A stretch of 64,000 nucleotides of DNA from Opitutia bacterium (GTDB lineage: Bacteria; Verrucomicrobiota; Verrucomicrobiae; Opitutales; UBA953). The DNA is taken from NCBI GenBank assembly GCA_004558035.1, contig SFEJ01000007.1:12624-76623 (forward strand). The letters are read 5' to 3'. Each line of letters starts with the position of its first letter. The first letter of the stretch is position 1. The notes below the pieces were generated by a model, which was not told the DNA's origin, made no database searches, and was given only the letters and a program-made list of their open reading frames with translations. Shown one piece after another: positions 46,495-53,699 of the stretch. Both the position numbers and the translations under genes were made by a program.

Positions 46495-46590
46495 CGATAA
46501 CTGATAGTTGATAACTGATAGTTATCCGCTATCCACTATCCGTTATTCACTATTCATTATTCATTATCCGTTATCCACTATCCGTCATCC
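46495..46590. repeat. AT-rich GATAACTGATAG array upstream of the Xer gene
   Basis: The sequence is almost wholly made of degenerate words: GATAACTGATAGTT on the left, then complementary TTATCCGCTATCCACTATCC-like and TTATTCACTATTC words on the right. The two parts can pair imperfectly. The GTG start of the recombinase gene abuts its end. Confidence 0.8.
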
Positions 46591-47556
46591 GTGCCTCTCG
46601 TTCTCGTCAGCGAAAAAAGCGCCGCGCTCCCGCCGCCGGGCGAGGGGCTCATTTGGCGTTTCTGCGAGTTTCTGAAGCACGAGCGCCGCTGTTCGCCCAA
46701 CACGGTGCGCGACTACGGCGAGGCGGTGCGCGACTTCGCGCGCTGGGGGAGCGAGGCGTTCGGCTTCGCGGGCGATTTCGGCGCCGTTTCGCGACGGAAC
46801 GTGCGCGACTTCATCATCGAGCGCCAGAGAGCGAACGCCGAGGGGACGCCGCTCGCGCGCCGCACGATCCACAACCGCGTTTCCGCGCTGCGCGCGTTTT
46901 ACCGCTTTCTGCGTTCCCGCGGGTTCGTCGAAACTTCGCCGACGGCGGCGATCCTCCTGCCGAAACTGCCGAAGCCGCTCCCGAAATTCCTGACCGAGGC
47001 GCAGGTCGCGCGTCTGCTGAAAATGCCCGCGCTCGCGCTCGAACGGAAGCTGATTTCCGAGGACGTCTTCACGCGGGACACGGCGATTCTGGAAACGCTT
47101 TACGGCGGCGGGCTGCGCGTGAGCGAGCTTTGCGGGCTGACCGCCGGGCGCGTGGACTGCGCCGCGGGAACGGTGCGCGTGCTCGGCAAGGGCTCGAAGG
47201 AGCGCGTCGTGCCCGTCGGCGAAATCGCGTCGGCGGCGCTGCGGGAACAGATCGCGGCGGCGGGCTGCGCGCGCGCGGACGCGTGGGTCTTTCCGGCGCG
47301 GCGCGGCGGGCGGATCACGCCGCAGGTCGTGCAGCTCGCGCTGAAGAAATACCTGAAGCTCGCCGGGCTTCCGATGGACATCACGCCGCACAAGCTGCGC
47401 CATTCCTGCGCGACGCACATGCTGGACCACGACGCGGATCTGCGCCTCGTGCAGGAACAGCTCGGGCACGTCAGCCTTTCGACGACGCAGATCTACACGC
47501 ACGTCACGCTCGCGCGCCTGAAGGCCGCCTACAAAAAGGCGCACCCGAGAGCATGA
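46591..47556 (+). CDS. XerC/XerD-type tyrosine recombinase
   Basis: This 321-residue site-specific recombinase probably resolves chromosome dimers at dif, or acts on another site. The N-terminal SAM-like core-binding domain is LIWRFCEFLKHERRCSPNTVRDY. The catalytic residues are complete: R176 (GGGLRVSEL), K200 or K203 (GKGSKERVV), H267 and R270 (PHKLRHSCATHML), H293 (LGHVS) and the nucleophile Y302 (STTQIYTHV). GTG 46591 directly follows the upstream array. The gene is flanked by intergenic gaps of exactly 158 bp on each side, each holding an array of the same word family. XerC versus XerD cannot be decided. Confidence 0.92.
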   Translation: MPLVLVSEKSAALPPPGEGLIWRFCEFLKHERRCSPNTVRDYGEAVRDFARWGSEAFGFAGDFGAVSRRNVRDFIIERQRANAEGTPLARRTIHNRVSALRAFYRFLRSRGFVETSPTAAILLPKLPKPLPKFLTEAQVARLLKMPALALERKLISEDVFTRDTAILETLYGGGLRVSELCGLTAGRVDCAAGTVRVLGKGSKERVVPVGEIASAALREQIAAAGCARADAWVFPARRGGRITPQVVQLALKKYLKLAGLPMDITPHKLRHSCATHMLDHDADLRLVQEQLGHVSLSTTQIYTHVTLARLKAAYKKAHPRA

Positions 47557-47563
47557 GGGCAAA

Positions 47564-47670
47564 TGATAACTGATAACGGATGATGAATAGTGAATAATCA
47601 TCCGCTGTTCATTATTCATTGTTCACTATCCATTATCCACTATCCGTTATCCGTTATTCATTCCTTCCTT
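47564..47670. repeat. AT-rich GATAACTGATAAC array downstream of the Xer gene
   Basis: GATAACTGATAACGGATGA-type words on the left and ATTATTCATTGTTCACTATCC-like words on the right are mutually complementary over about 35-45 bases with mismatches. It is of the same word family as the array upstream of the recombinase and contains stop codons in all three frames. Confidence 0.8.
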
Positions 47671-47714
47671 GAAAAGGCGGGGCGGGAAGCTTAACTTTTT
47701 CCGTTTTCGATTGT

Positions 47715-48929
47715 ATGAGCGAGAGTGAAGAGAGCGGCGACAGGCGTTCGGCGAAGGAACGCGTCATCCAGTTCGCGACGGACGTGATTTACGACCGCCG
47801 CAGAGAAGGGCGCGCCGTGAAGATTCTCGCCGCCGTGCTGCGCGCGTTCTCCGCGCTTTTCGGGCTCATCGTGCGTCTGCGCTTCTTTCTCTACGCGCAC
47901 CGCGTGCTGCGCGACACGCCGCTGGGCTGCAAGGTGATCGTCGTCGGCAATCTCACGGTCGGCGGCACGGGCAAGACGCCCGTCGTCGAAAAGATGGCGC
48001 GCGTGATGGCGCAGAACGGCCGCAAGGTCGCCATTCTTTCCCGCGGCTACAAATCGAAGAAGGAGCCCGCGTGGAAGCGCCTGCTGCGCGCGCTCAAGAA
48101 CGAGCCGCGCCCCGAGCCGCGCGTCGTCTCCGACGGCGAGCGCATTCTCGTCTCCGATGCGTCGCAGTCCGGCGACGAGCCCTACATGCTCGCGCGCAAC
48201 CTGCTGCCCTACGGCGTGCGCGTCGTCGTGGATCGCGACCGCGTTTACGCGGGAACGTACGCGATCCGCAAGTTCGGCGTGGACATCATCATTCTCGACG
48301 ACGGCATGCAGTATCTGCCGCTGCGCGGCGCGATCAACCTGCTGCTCGTGGACAAGACCAATCCTTTCGGGAACGGCAATCTGCTGCCGCGCGGCATCCT
48401 GCGCGAGCCCGTCGATCACCTTTCCCGCGGGAGCTACATTTTCCTGACCAAGTCGAACCGCCTGCCAGGCGAGCCGCAGAGCGAACGCGACAGGGCGCTC
48501 GAGTCCGAAATCCGCCGCCGCAACCCGCGCGCGGAAATCATCGAATGCACGCACAAGCCCAAGCGGCTCTGCCCGGTCTTCGAAGGCGAGGATCTCGAGC
48601 TCGACGCGCTCAAGGACCTGAAGATCGCGTCGTTCTCCGGCATCGCGACGCCGGACAAGTTCGAGGAATTCCTGCGGCGCTACGGCGCGAAGATCGCCTA
48701 CAACCGCCGCTTCTTCGACCACCACAGCTTTTCGGAAAAGGACCTGGAGGAAGTCTTCGCCGGCGCCGTCGCCGCGGGCGCGCGTCTCATCGTCACGACG
48801 GAAAAGGACATGGTGCGCCTTTCCCGCGACCTGAAGCCGCCGGTTCCCCTTTACTACCTGCGCCTCGAGATCGAGATCATCAGCGGCAAGGAGACCTTCG
48901 AGGCCGCCGTCCGGCGCATCTGCGCTTAG
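47715..48929 (+). CDS. lpxK: Tetraacyldisaccharide 4'-kinase
   Basis: LpxK phosphorylates the lipid A precursor at the 4' position on the cytoplasmic side of the inner membrane, so this organism makes lipopolysaccharide. The 404-residue protein has an N-terminal basic/hydrophobic membrane anchor (about 30-65), the P-loop VVGNLTVGGTGKTP, SRGY, the catalytic Asp in ILDDGMQY (the usual QH is QY here) and the nearby NPFGNGNLLPRGILREP. A C-terminal Walker-like lobe ends with TTEKDMVRL. It is 34 bp upstream of hemL and probably co-transcribed. The family usually has about 330-360 residues, so this one is slightly long at its N-terminus. Confidence 0.94.
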   Translation: MSESEESGDRRSAKERVIQFATDVIYDRRREGRAVKILAAVLRAFSALFGLIVRLRFFLYAHRVLRDTPLGCKVIVVGNLTVGGTGKTPVVEKMARVMAQNGRKVAILSRGYKSKKEPAWKRLLRALKNEPRPEPRVVSDGERILVSDASQSGDEPYMLARNLLPYGVRVVVDRDRVYAGTYAIRKFGVDIIILDDGMQYLPLRGAINLLLVDKTNPFGNGNLLPRGILREPVDHLSRGSYIFLTKSNRLPGEPQSERDRALESEIRRRNPRAEIIECTHKPKRLCPVFEGEDLELDALKDLKIASFSGIATPDKFEEFLRRYGAKIAYNRRFFDHHSFSEKDLEEVFAGAVAAGARLIVTTEKDMVRLSRDLKPPVPLYYLRLEIEIISGKETFEAAVRRICA

Positions 48930-48963
48930 CCCGTTCCCGCCGCCGCGAAAAAAATCTGCATCC

Positions 48964-50256
48964 ATGGAAAACTCACGATTTCCCGTTTCCGCCAAGCTCT
49001 TCGAGCGCGCCCGCAAAGTGATTCCCGGCGGCGTGAACTCGCCCGTGCGCGCGTTCCGCAACGTCGGCACGGATCCGTTCTACGTCGAGCGCGCGGACGG
49101 CTGCCGCCTGCGCACGCCCGAGGGCGAGGAATTCATCGACTACGTGCTGACGTGGGGCCCCGCGATCTTCGGGCACAACGATCCCGAAATCCGCGCCGCC
49201 GCGCACGCCGCCGTGGACCGCGGGCTCGGCTTCGGCACGAACGGCGCGGACGAAGTGCGCATGGCGGAGCTGCTCGCGCGCGTCGTTCCCGCCGTCGAAA
49301 AAGTGCGCATGACGAATTCGGGCACGGAGGCGACGATGTCCGCCGTGCGCCTCGCGCGCGGCTTCACCGGGCGCGCGAAGATCGTGAAGTTCGAGGGCTG
49401 CTTCCACGGCCACGTCGATTCGCTGCTCGTCAAGGCGGGATCGGGCGCGCTGACGTTCGGCTGCCCCGACAGCGCGGGCGTCACCGCGGGAACGGCGGCG
49501 GACACGCTCGTCGTGCCCTACAACGATTTCGAGGCGGTCGAAAACGTATTCAGAAATTACGGACGCGAGATCGCCGCCGTCATCGTCGAGCCGTTCCCGG
49601 GCAACGTCGGCTTCATCATGCCCAAGCCGGGATTTCTGGAACGCCTGCGCGAGCTCACGCGCGGGGCGGGCGCGCTGCTCATCTTCGACGAAGTGATGAC
49701 GGGCTTCCGCATCTCGCTTCAGGGAACGATGGGAAAGCACGCCGTGCGTCCGGACCTGGTCTGCCTCGGGAAGATCATCGGCGGCGGGCTGCCCGTCGGC
49801 GCGTTCGGCGGGCGCGCGGAGATCATGGACTGCGTCGCGCCGCTCGGGCCCGTCTATCAGGCGGGAACGTACTGCGGCAATCCGGTCGCGCTCGCCGCGG
49901 GAATCGCCGCGCTGGAAAAGCTGCTGCGCGAGCCGCCCTACGCCGCGCTCGAGGCGCGCGGAAACGCGATCGCCGAAGCGCTCGAAAAGACGGCGCGGGA
50001 ACGCGGCGTCGCCCTGCAGGTGCCGCACTGCGGCGGCATGTTCTCGATTTTCTTCAACGACGTTCCCGTCGAAAACGCCGCGGTCGCGACGCGCTCCGAC
50101 CCGGATAAATTCAGAAGCCTTTTCCGCGGCGCGCTCGCGGGCGGCGTCTTCCTGCCGCCTTCGCCCTACGAATCGTGCTTCCTCTGCGCCGCGCACGACG
50201 ACGCGGCGACGGAAAAGACGATCCGCGTGCTCTGCGACGCGCTGAAGCGGCTCTGA
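48964..50256 (+). CDS. hemL: Glutamate-1-semialdehyde 2,1-aminomutase
   Basis: The PLP enzyme makes 5-aminolevulinate for haem and other tetrapyrroles by the C5 pathway. Its 430 residues match the family. Hallmarks are PGGVNSPVRAF near the N-terminus, NSGTEATMSAVRLARGFTGR, the HGHVDSLLVKAGSGA segment, and the PLP lysine K270 in LGKIIGGGLPVGAFGG. It starts at ATG 48964. It follows lpxK closely and is followed at 28 bp by a small zinc-ribbon gene, forming a likely lpxK-hemL-ribbon-ACT cluster without obvious shared function. Confidence 0.96.
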   Translation: MENSRFPVSAKLFERARKVIPGGVNSPVRAFRNVGTDPFYVERADGCRLRTPEGEEFIDYVLTWGPAIFGHNDPEIRAAAHAAVDRGLGFGTNGADEVRMAELLARVVPAVEKVRMTNSGTEATMSAVRLARGFTGRAKIVKFEGCFHGHVDSLLVKAGSGALTFGCPDSAGVTAGTAADTLVVPYNDFEAVENVFRNYGREIAAVIVEPFPGNVGFIMPKPGFLERLRELTRGAGALLIFDEVMTGFRISLQGTMGKHAVRPDLVCLGKIIGGGLPVGAFGGRAEIMDCVAPLGPVYQAGTYCGNPVALAAGIAALEKLLREPPYAALEARGNAIAEALEKTARERGVALQVPHCGGMFSIFFNDVPVENAAVATRSDPDKFRSLFRGALAGGVFLPPSPYESCFLCAAHDDAATEKTIRVLCDALKRL

Positions 50257-50284
50257 CGCGCGTTCCCGCCGAAAATTCCGCGCC

Positions 50285-50497
50285 ATGGTCTCGATCGAAA
50301 AACTTTCGCATTTCCGCTGCGGGCGCTGCGGCGGCTGGTTTTCGATCGGCGACGCGCCGGAGGACCGCGCGACGTGGTTCTGCCCGTGGTGCGGAAACCG
50401 CGAAACGCACGCGAAGGCGCCGGACGTTCCTGCGCCGAGCCCGCGCGCGCCCGTTCCCGAAGATCTTCCGAAACCCGATTCTCCGCCATGTCCGTGA
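50285..50497 (+). CDS. Small zinc-ribbon protein
   Basis: This 70-residue protein has two C-x2-C knuckles (FRCGRCGGWF and WFCPWCGNRE) separated by about 16 residues, typical of a zinc ribbon, followed by a Pro/Ala-rich disordered tail. The last 10 bp overlap the start of the ACT-domain gene in another frame, which suggests coupling. Zinc-ribbon proteins of this size may bind nucleic acid or protein; no specific family is recognised. The Cys pattern and the operon-like position favour a real gene. Confidence 0.68.
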   Translation: MVSIEKLSHFRCGRCGGWFSIGDAPEDRATWFCPWCGNRETHAKAPDVPAPSPRAPVPEDLPKPDSPPCP

Positions 50498-50946
50498 TTT
50501 CCCAGCGTTCCCGTCCCCGCAAGGACATTTTCCAGTTCTCGATCTTCGCCGAAAACAAGGTCGGCTGCCTCAACCGCGTGCTGCAGCGGCTGAATCAGGA
50601 CGACGTGCGCATTCTCGCGCTGAGCTGCATCGACCAAACGGACTGCGCCGTGCTGCGCATCGTGCCGAACTGTCCTGAAGCGGCGGAAATCGCGCTCAAG
50701 AGCGCGGGCATGATCTTCTCGAAGACGCCGATTCTCGCGATCCGGCTGCACGACGGCGGCGACCTGGCGAAGGTCACGCGCTCGCTCGCGCAGGCGGAAA
50801 TCAACATTCACTACATTTACCCGTTCGTGTGCTGCCCGAACGCGCAGAGCGCCATCGTGCTCTCCTGCGACGCGACCGAGCTCGCCGAACGCATCCTGAG
50901 CGGCTTCGGCGTCGAAGTCTTCGACCTCGACGACTTCGCCCGCTGA
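50488..50946 (+). CDS. ACT-domain protein
   Basis: This 152-residue protein contains two ACT-like beta-alpha-beta units. The first, FSIFAENKVGCLNRVLQRL (residues 11 onwards), has the ligand-binding turn; the second covers LAIRLHDGGDLAKVTRSLAQAEINIHYIYPF. It lacks any catalytic domain. Stand-alone ACT proteins bind amino acids and regulate enzymes, for example as AHAS small-subunit-like regulators, but the partner here is unknown. ATG 50488 overlaps the zinc-ribbon gene by 10 bp. Confidence 0.85.
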   Translation: MSVISQRSRPRKDIFQFSIFAENKVGCLNRVLQRLNQDDVRILALSCIDQTDCAVLRIVPNCPEAAEIALKSAGMIFSKTPILAIRLHDGGDLAKVTRSLAQAEINIHYIYPFVCCPNAQSAIVLSCDATELAERILSGFGVEVFDLDDFAR

Positions 50947-50949
50947 GGT

Positions 50950-51026
50950 TGATGACGGATAATTGATAACGGATAGTGGATAGTTGATAGTGGATAATGA
51001 ATAATGGATAGTGAATAGTTGATTGT
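50950..51026. repeat. AT-rich GGATAGTGGATAG array
   Basis: Words such as GATAACGGATAGTGGATAG repeat in one orientation between the ACT gene and menD. It is the same family as the two arrays around the Xer gene but without a complementary half, and is rich in TAA/TAG/TGA. Confidence 0.8.
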
Positions 51027-51120
51027 TCAAAGTTTTTGCTCTTCTCAAAAAAAACTTCTTTTCTCTTCTGTTCCTTCCCGGTTCAAATTTGCTTTGCGGC
51101 GGGAACGGCGCGCGCGCAGA

Positions 51121-52902
51121 ATGTCGCGCATGGAATTCCGGAACACGAACGCGCTTTGGAGCGCGGTCTTCATGCGGACGCTGCGCAACGCGGGCGTGCG
51201 CACGCTCGTCGTTTCGCCGGGCTCGCGCTCGACGCCGCTGACGGCCGCCGCCGCGGACCTGCGCGGGCTCGAATGCGTTCCCGTGCTCGACGAACGTTCC
51301 GCCGGATTTTTCGCGCTCGGGCTCGCGAAGAGCACGGCTCGCCCGGTCGCGCTCGTCTGCACGTCGGGAACGGCGGTCGCGAACTACCTGCCCGCGGTCG
51401 TCGAGGCGAAGATGTCGCGCACGCCGCTCGTCGTCGTGACTGCCGACCGCCCGCCGGAATTTCAGGACCGGCACGCCGGGCAGACGATTCCGCAGCTCGG
51501 CATCTTCTCCCGCTTCGTCGTCCGCGAGCGGAACTGCGTGCCCGAGAGAACCTGGAGTTCGCTCGAAGACGCGCGCGCCGCCGCCGCGGAGGCCGCCCGC
51601 GTCGCCGCCGAGGAACGCGCGCCCGTGCACGTGAACGTGCAGCTGCGCGACCCGCTCGCGCCCGCCGTGCGCGAGGACGGTTTTCCCGGGGAAGATTTCG
51701 TTTCCGCGGATTTCGACCCGGCGAAGTTCTGCCTCGTGCCGCACCTGCCGCTGCGCGATTTTCTCGCCGAAAGCGCGGAGCCCGCGCCGCTTTCCCTCGC
51801 GGGGAAAAAGGTGCTCGTCGTCGCGGGAACGACGCCCGTCGGGCACGACGACACGTTCAACGTCGAACGCCTTTCCCGCGAGTTCGCCGCGCCGATCCTC
51901 GCGGACGCGACGCACCCGCTGCGCCATTTTCCGCCGGCGCGTGACCGCCTCGTCGAGCGCTACGACGCGATTTTCCGCACCGCGGACAAGCCTTACGCGC
52001 CCGCGCTCGACGCGCTCCGCCCGGACGTCGTGCTGCAGATCGGCGCGCTGCCCGAGAGCAAGTTTCTCCGCGCCTGGCTCGCCTCGCTCGGCGAAACGCC
52101 CGTCTATCTCTTCAACTACTGCGGCGACGACACGGACGCGCTGCGCCGCCCGAACGCGGTCAAAGTCGCGCGGCGCTTCCGCGACGTGTGGAACAACGTC
52201 TTCGCCGGGGGCGGGAACGCCGCCGACGCCGCGCCCGCGGACACTGCGTTTCTCGACGCGTGGCGCGCCGCGGACGCGCGCTTCCGGGCGAAGTCCGACG
52301 CGTTCTTCCGCAACGCCGCCGCCGCGGGAACGCCGCCGCTCGAACCGCAGATCGCGCGCTTTCTCTGCGAAAATCTGCCCGAATCCGAGACGGCGCTCTT
52401 CATCGCCAACGGCATGCCCGTACGCGACATGAACGCGTTCTGCCCGGCGGGAAGCCGCTTCTGGACGTTCTGCAACCGCGGCGCGAACGGCATCGACGGC
52501 ACGCTCTCGACGGCGCTCGGCGTCGCGCACGGCTGCATGGAGCAGACGATTCTCTACACGGGCGACCTCTCGCTGCTGCACGACACGAACGGCTTTCTGC
52601 TCGCGGCGCAGTTCTGCGGCAACCTCTCGATCGTCCTGCAGAACAACGGCGGCGGGAACATCTTCCGCCACCTTCCCGTCGCGCGGGAAAATCCGCATTT
52701 CGAGCGCTTCTGGCTGACGCCGCAGCGCGTCTCCTTCGAGCGGCTCGCGGCGGCGTACGGCGTCGATTACGCGCGCGCGGAAACGCTCGCGGAGCTCGGC
52801 GCGGCGCTCGCCCGCTTCCGTTCCCGCCAGGGCGTGCACCTCGTCGAGATCTTCACCGACGGCGAAGCCTCGCGCCGCCTCCGCGCGGAACTTTCCCGCT
52901 GA
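51121..52902 (+). CDS. menD: SEPHCHC synthase (MenD)
   Basis: This thiamine-diphosphate enzyme adds 2-oxoglutarate-derived succinic semialdehyde to isochorismate in menaquinone synthesis. Of 593 residues, the N-terminal domain has VSPGSRSTPLT, the catalytic Glu in VLDERSAGFFALG, and VTADRPPEFQDRHAGQTI. The C-terminal ThDP site has NRGANGIDGTLSTALG, YTGDLSLLHDTNGFL and QNNGGGNIFRHLP. Two ATGs compete (51121 MSRMEF and 51130 MEF); a 34-residue basic extension upstream is rejected. It implies a quinone pathway and anaerobic or facultative respiration. The rest of the men cluster is not in the window. Confidence 0.95.
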   Translation: MSRMEFRNTNALWSAVFMRTLRNAGVRTLVVSPGSRSTPLTAAAADLRGLECVPVLDERSAGFFALGLAKSTARPVALVCTSGTAVANYLPAVVEAKMSRTPLVVVTADRPPEFQDRHAGQTIPQLGIFSRFVVRERNCVPERTWSSLEDARAAAAEAARVAAEERAPVHVNVQLRDPLAPAVREDGFPGEDFVSADFDPAKFCLVPHLPLRDFLAESAEPAPLSLAGKKVLVVAGTTPVGHDDTFNVERLSREFAAPILADATHPLRHFPPARDRLVERYDAIFRTADKPYAPALDALRPDVVLQIGALPESKFLRAWLASLGETPVYLFNYCGDDTDALRRPNAVKVARRFRDVWNNVFAGGGNAADAAPADTAFLDAWRAADARFRAKSDAFFRNAAAAGTPPLEPQIARFLCENLPESETALFIANGMPVRDMNAFCPAGSRFWTFCNRGANGIDGTLSTALGVAHGCMEQTILYTGDLSLLHDTNGFLLAAQFCGNLSIVLQNNGGGNIFRHLPVARENPHFERFWLTPQRVSFERLAAAYGVDYARAETLAELGAALARFRSRQGVHLVEIFTDGEASRRLRAELSR

Positions 52903-52911
52903 ACGCGCGCG

Positions 52912-53223
52912 TCAGCGTCCCGGCGAGCGGCGGGGCGGAAGCGCCTTGGCGGCGCGGCGCTGGGCCTTGACGAGGCGCGCGTGCGCGGCGCGTTCCCGCA
53001 GCTCGGCGAGCTTGTCTTCGCCGGCGTTGCGCAGATCCACGCGCTCGCCGAGACGCCGGTTGACGTACTCGGGCGGAATGACCTTGTCGAAATCGCGGCT
53101 CAGCTTTTCCGCGAGCGCTTCGCGGACGAAGTCCCGAAAATGCTTCCGGTGGAGGCATTTTTCGAAAATGTCGAGCAACTCGTTCGGGAAATTGATCGCA
53201 ATCTGCTTTGAGGATTTGGACAT
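52912..53223 (-). CDS. Small ribbon-helix-helix-like protein
   Basis: The 103-residue protein begins MSKSSKQIAINFPNELLDIFEKC, then FRDFVREALAEKLSRDFD, a pattern like a strand followed by two helices of ribbon-helix-helix (CopG/Arc-like) DNA-binding proteins. A basic tail (AKALPPRRSPGR) follows. ATG 53223 is preferred to a 60-residue upstream extension. RHH proteins can be repressors or antitoxins, but no toxin gene is adjacent, so its role is unknown. It converges with menD, 9 bp between the stops. Confidence 0.68.
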   Translation of the reverse strand: MSKSSKQIAINFPNELLDIFEKCLHRKHFRDFVREALAEKLSRDFDKVIPPEYVNRRLGERVDLRNAGEDKLAELRERAAHARLVKAQRRAAKALPPRRSPGR

Positions 53224-53699
53224 AACGCCGAGTCTTGAACCCGCGCAATCCGGCTTCAAATTACTAAGCTTGACTGCGGTTTGCAGTAAGCGTTTTTCCC
53301 CGGAGGATTCGTCCGAAAAAACGCGCTTTTCCGGCACGCGGGAACGCGGAAAATTCGTCCGCCGAAGGGATTTCTGGCTTGCCGCCGCGGGAAGGGCGCG
53401 CATGATTGGCGACGCTCTGCAGTGTTCGACCCTCCGTTAAAACGCTCTTTTCCTATGAGTAAATTACGGGATTCGCTCTGCGGGAACAAGGCGCACGCCG
53501 CCCTCGGCGGAAGCAATCTTTCCCGCACTTGAAGCCCACCTTGCCGAAAATGGTGCAAGAGATTTGGCGCGAGACGGCACAGGCGGAGTTTTTTTGCGCC
53601 CTCGCGGAGCGCCCCGCGGCGCCGTTCCCGCGCGGGGGCGGAAAACATTGCGCGGCGGCGGGAAGGCGTTAGACTTGCCGTTTCAAAATTTTTCCGCCG
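53224..53699. other. 476-bp intergenic region before the Pmp-like autotransporter
   Basis: No strong gene is visible. It holds a small hairpin (ACTGC/GCAGT, 53273-53287), a 25-codon frame at 53455-53532 (MSKLRDSL...) of doubtful reality, a nested hairpin at 53480-53526 (GCGGGAA/TTCCCGC around CCGCC-CTC-GGCGG), a CACC/GGTG pair further on, and a putative promoter at 53648-53675. A structured leader or small RNA is possible; no known riboswitch was recognised. Confidence 0.6.
53648..53675 (+). promoter_or_regulatory. Putative promoter of the Pmp-like autotransporter
   Basis: TTGCGC (53648-53653), a 16-bp spacer and TAGACT (53670-53675) precede the ATG at 53700 by 24 bp, consistent with the TANNNT -10 pattern of other genes here. 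Confidence 0.4.

Noticed and set aside
51019..51120. Longer N-terminus for MenD
   Set aside because: The extra 34 residues start in an AT-rich array and are basic and unlike the family.
48973..52839. Long antisense frame across hemL, the ACT gene and menD
   Set aside because: It spans three well-supported genes and the AT-rich array between them; the product has no recognisable domain.
53224..53403. Longer N-terminus of the ribbon-helix-helix-like protein
   Set aside because: The 60 extra residues show no pattern, while MSKSSKQIAINFP gives the expected strand at the very start.
53455..53532. 25-codon frame before the Pmp-like gene
   Set aside because: It has no clear ribosome site and overlaps a hairpin; kept only as a note within the intergenic entry.
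53440..53620. 6S RNA, SRP RNA or a known riboswitch
   Set aside because: The hairpins seen do not match the conserved cores of these RNAs that I can recall.
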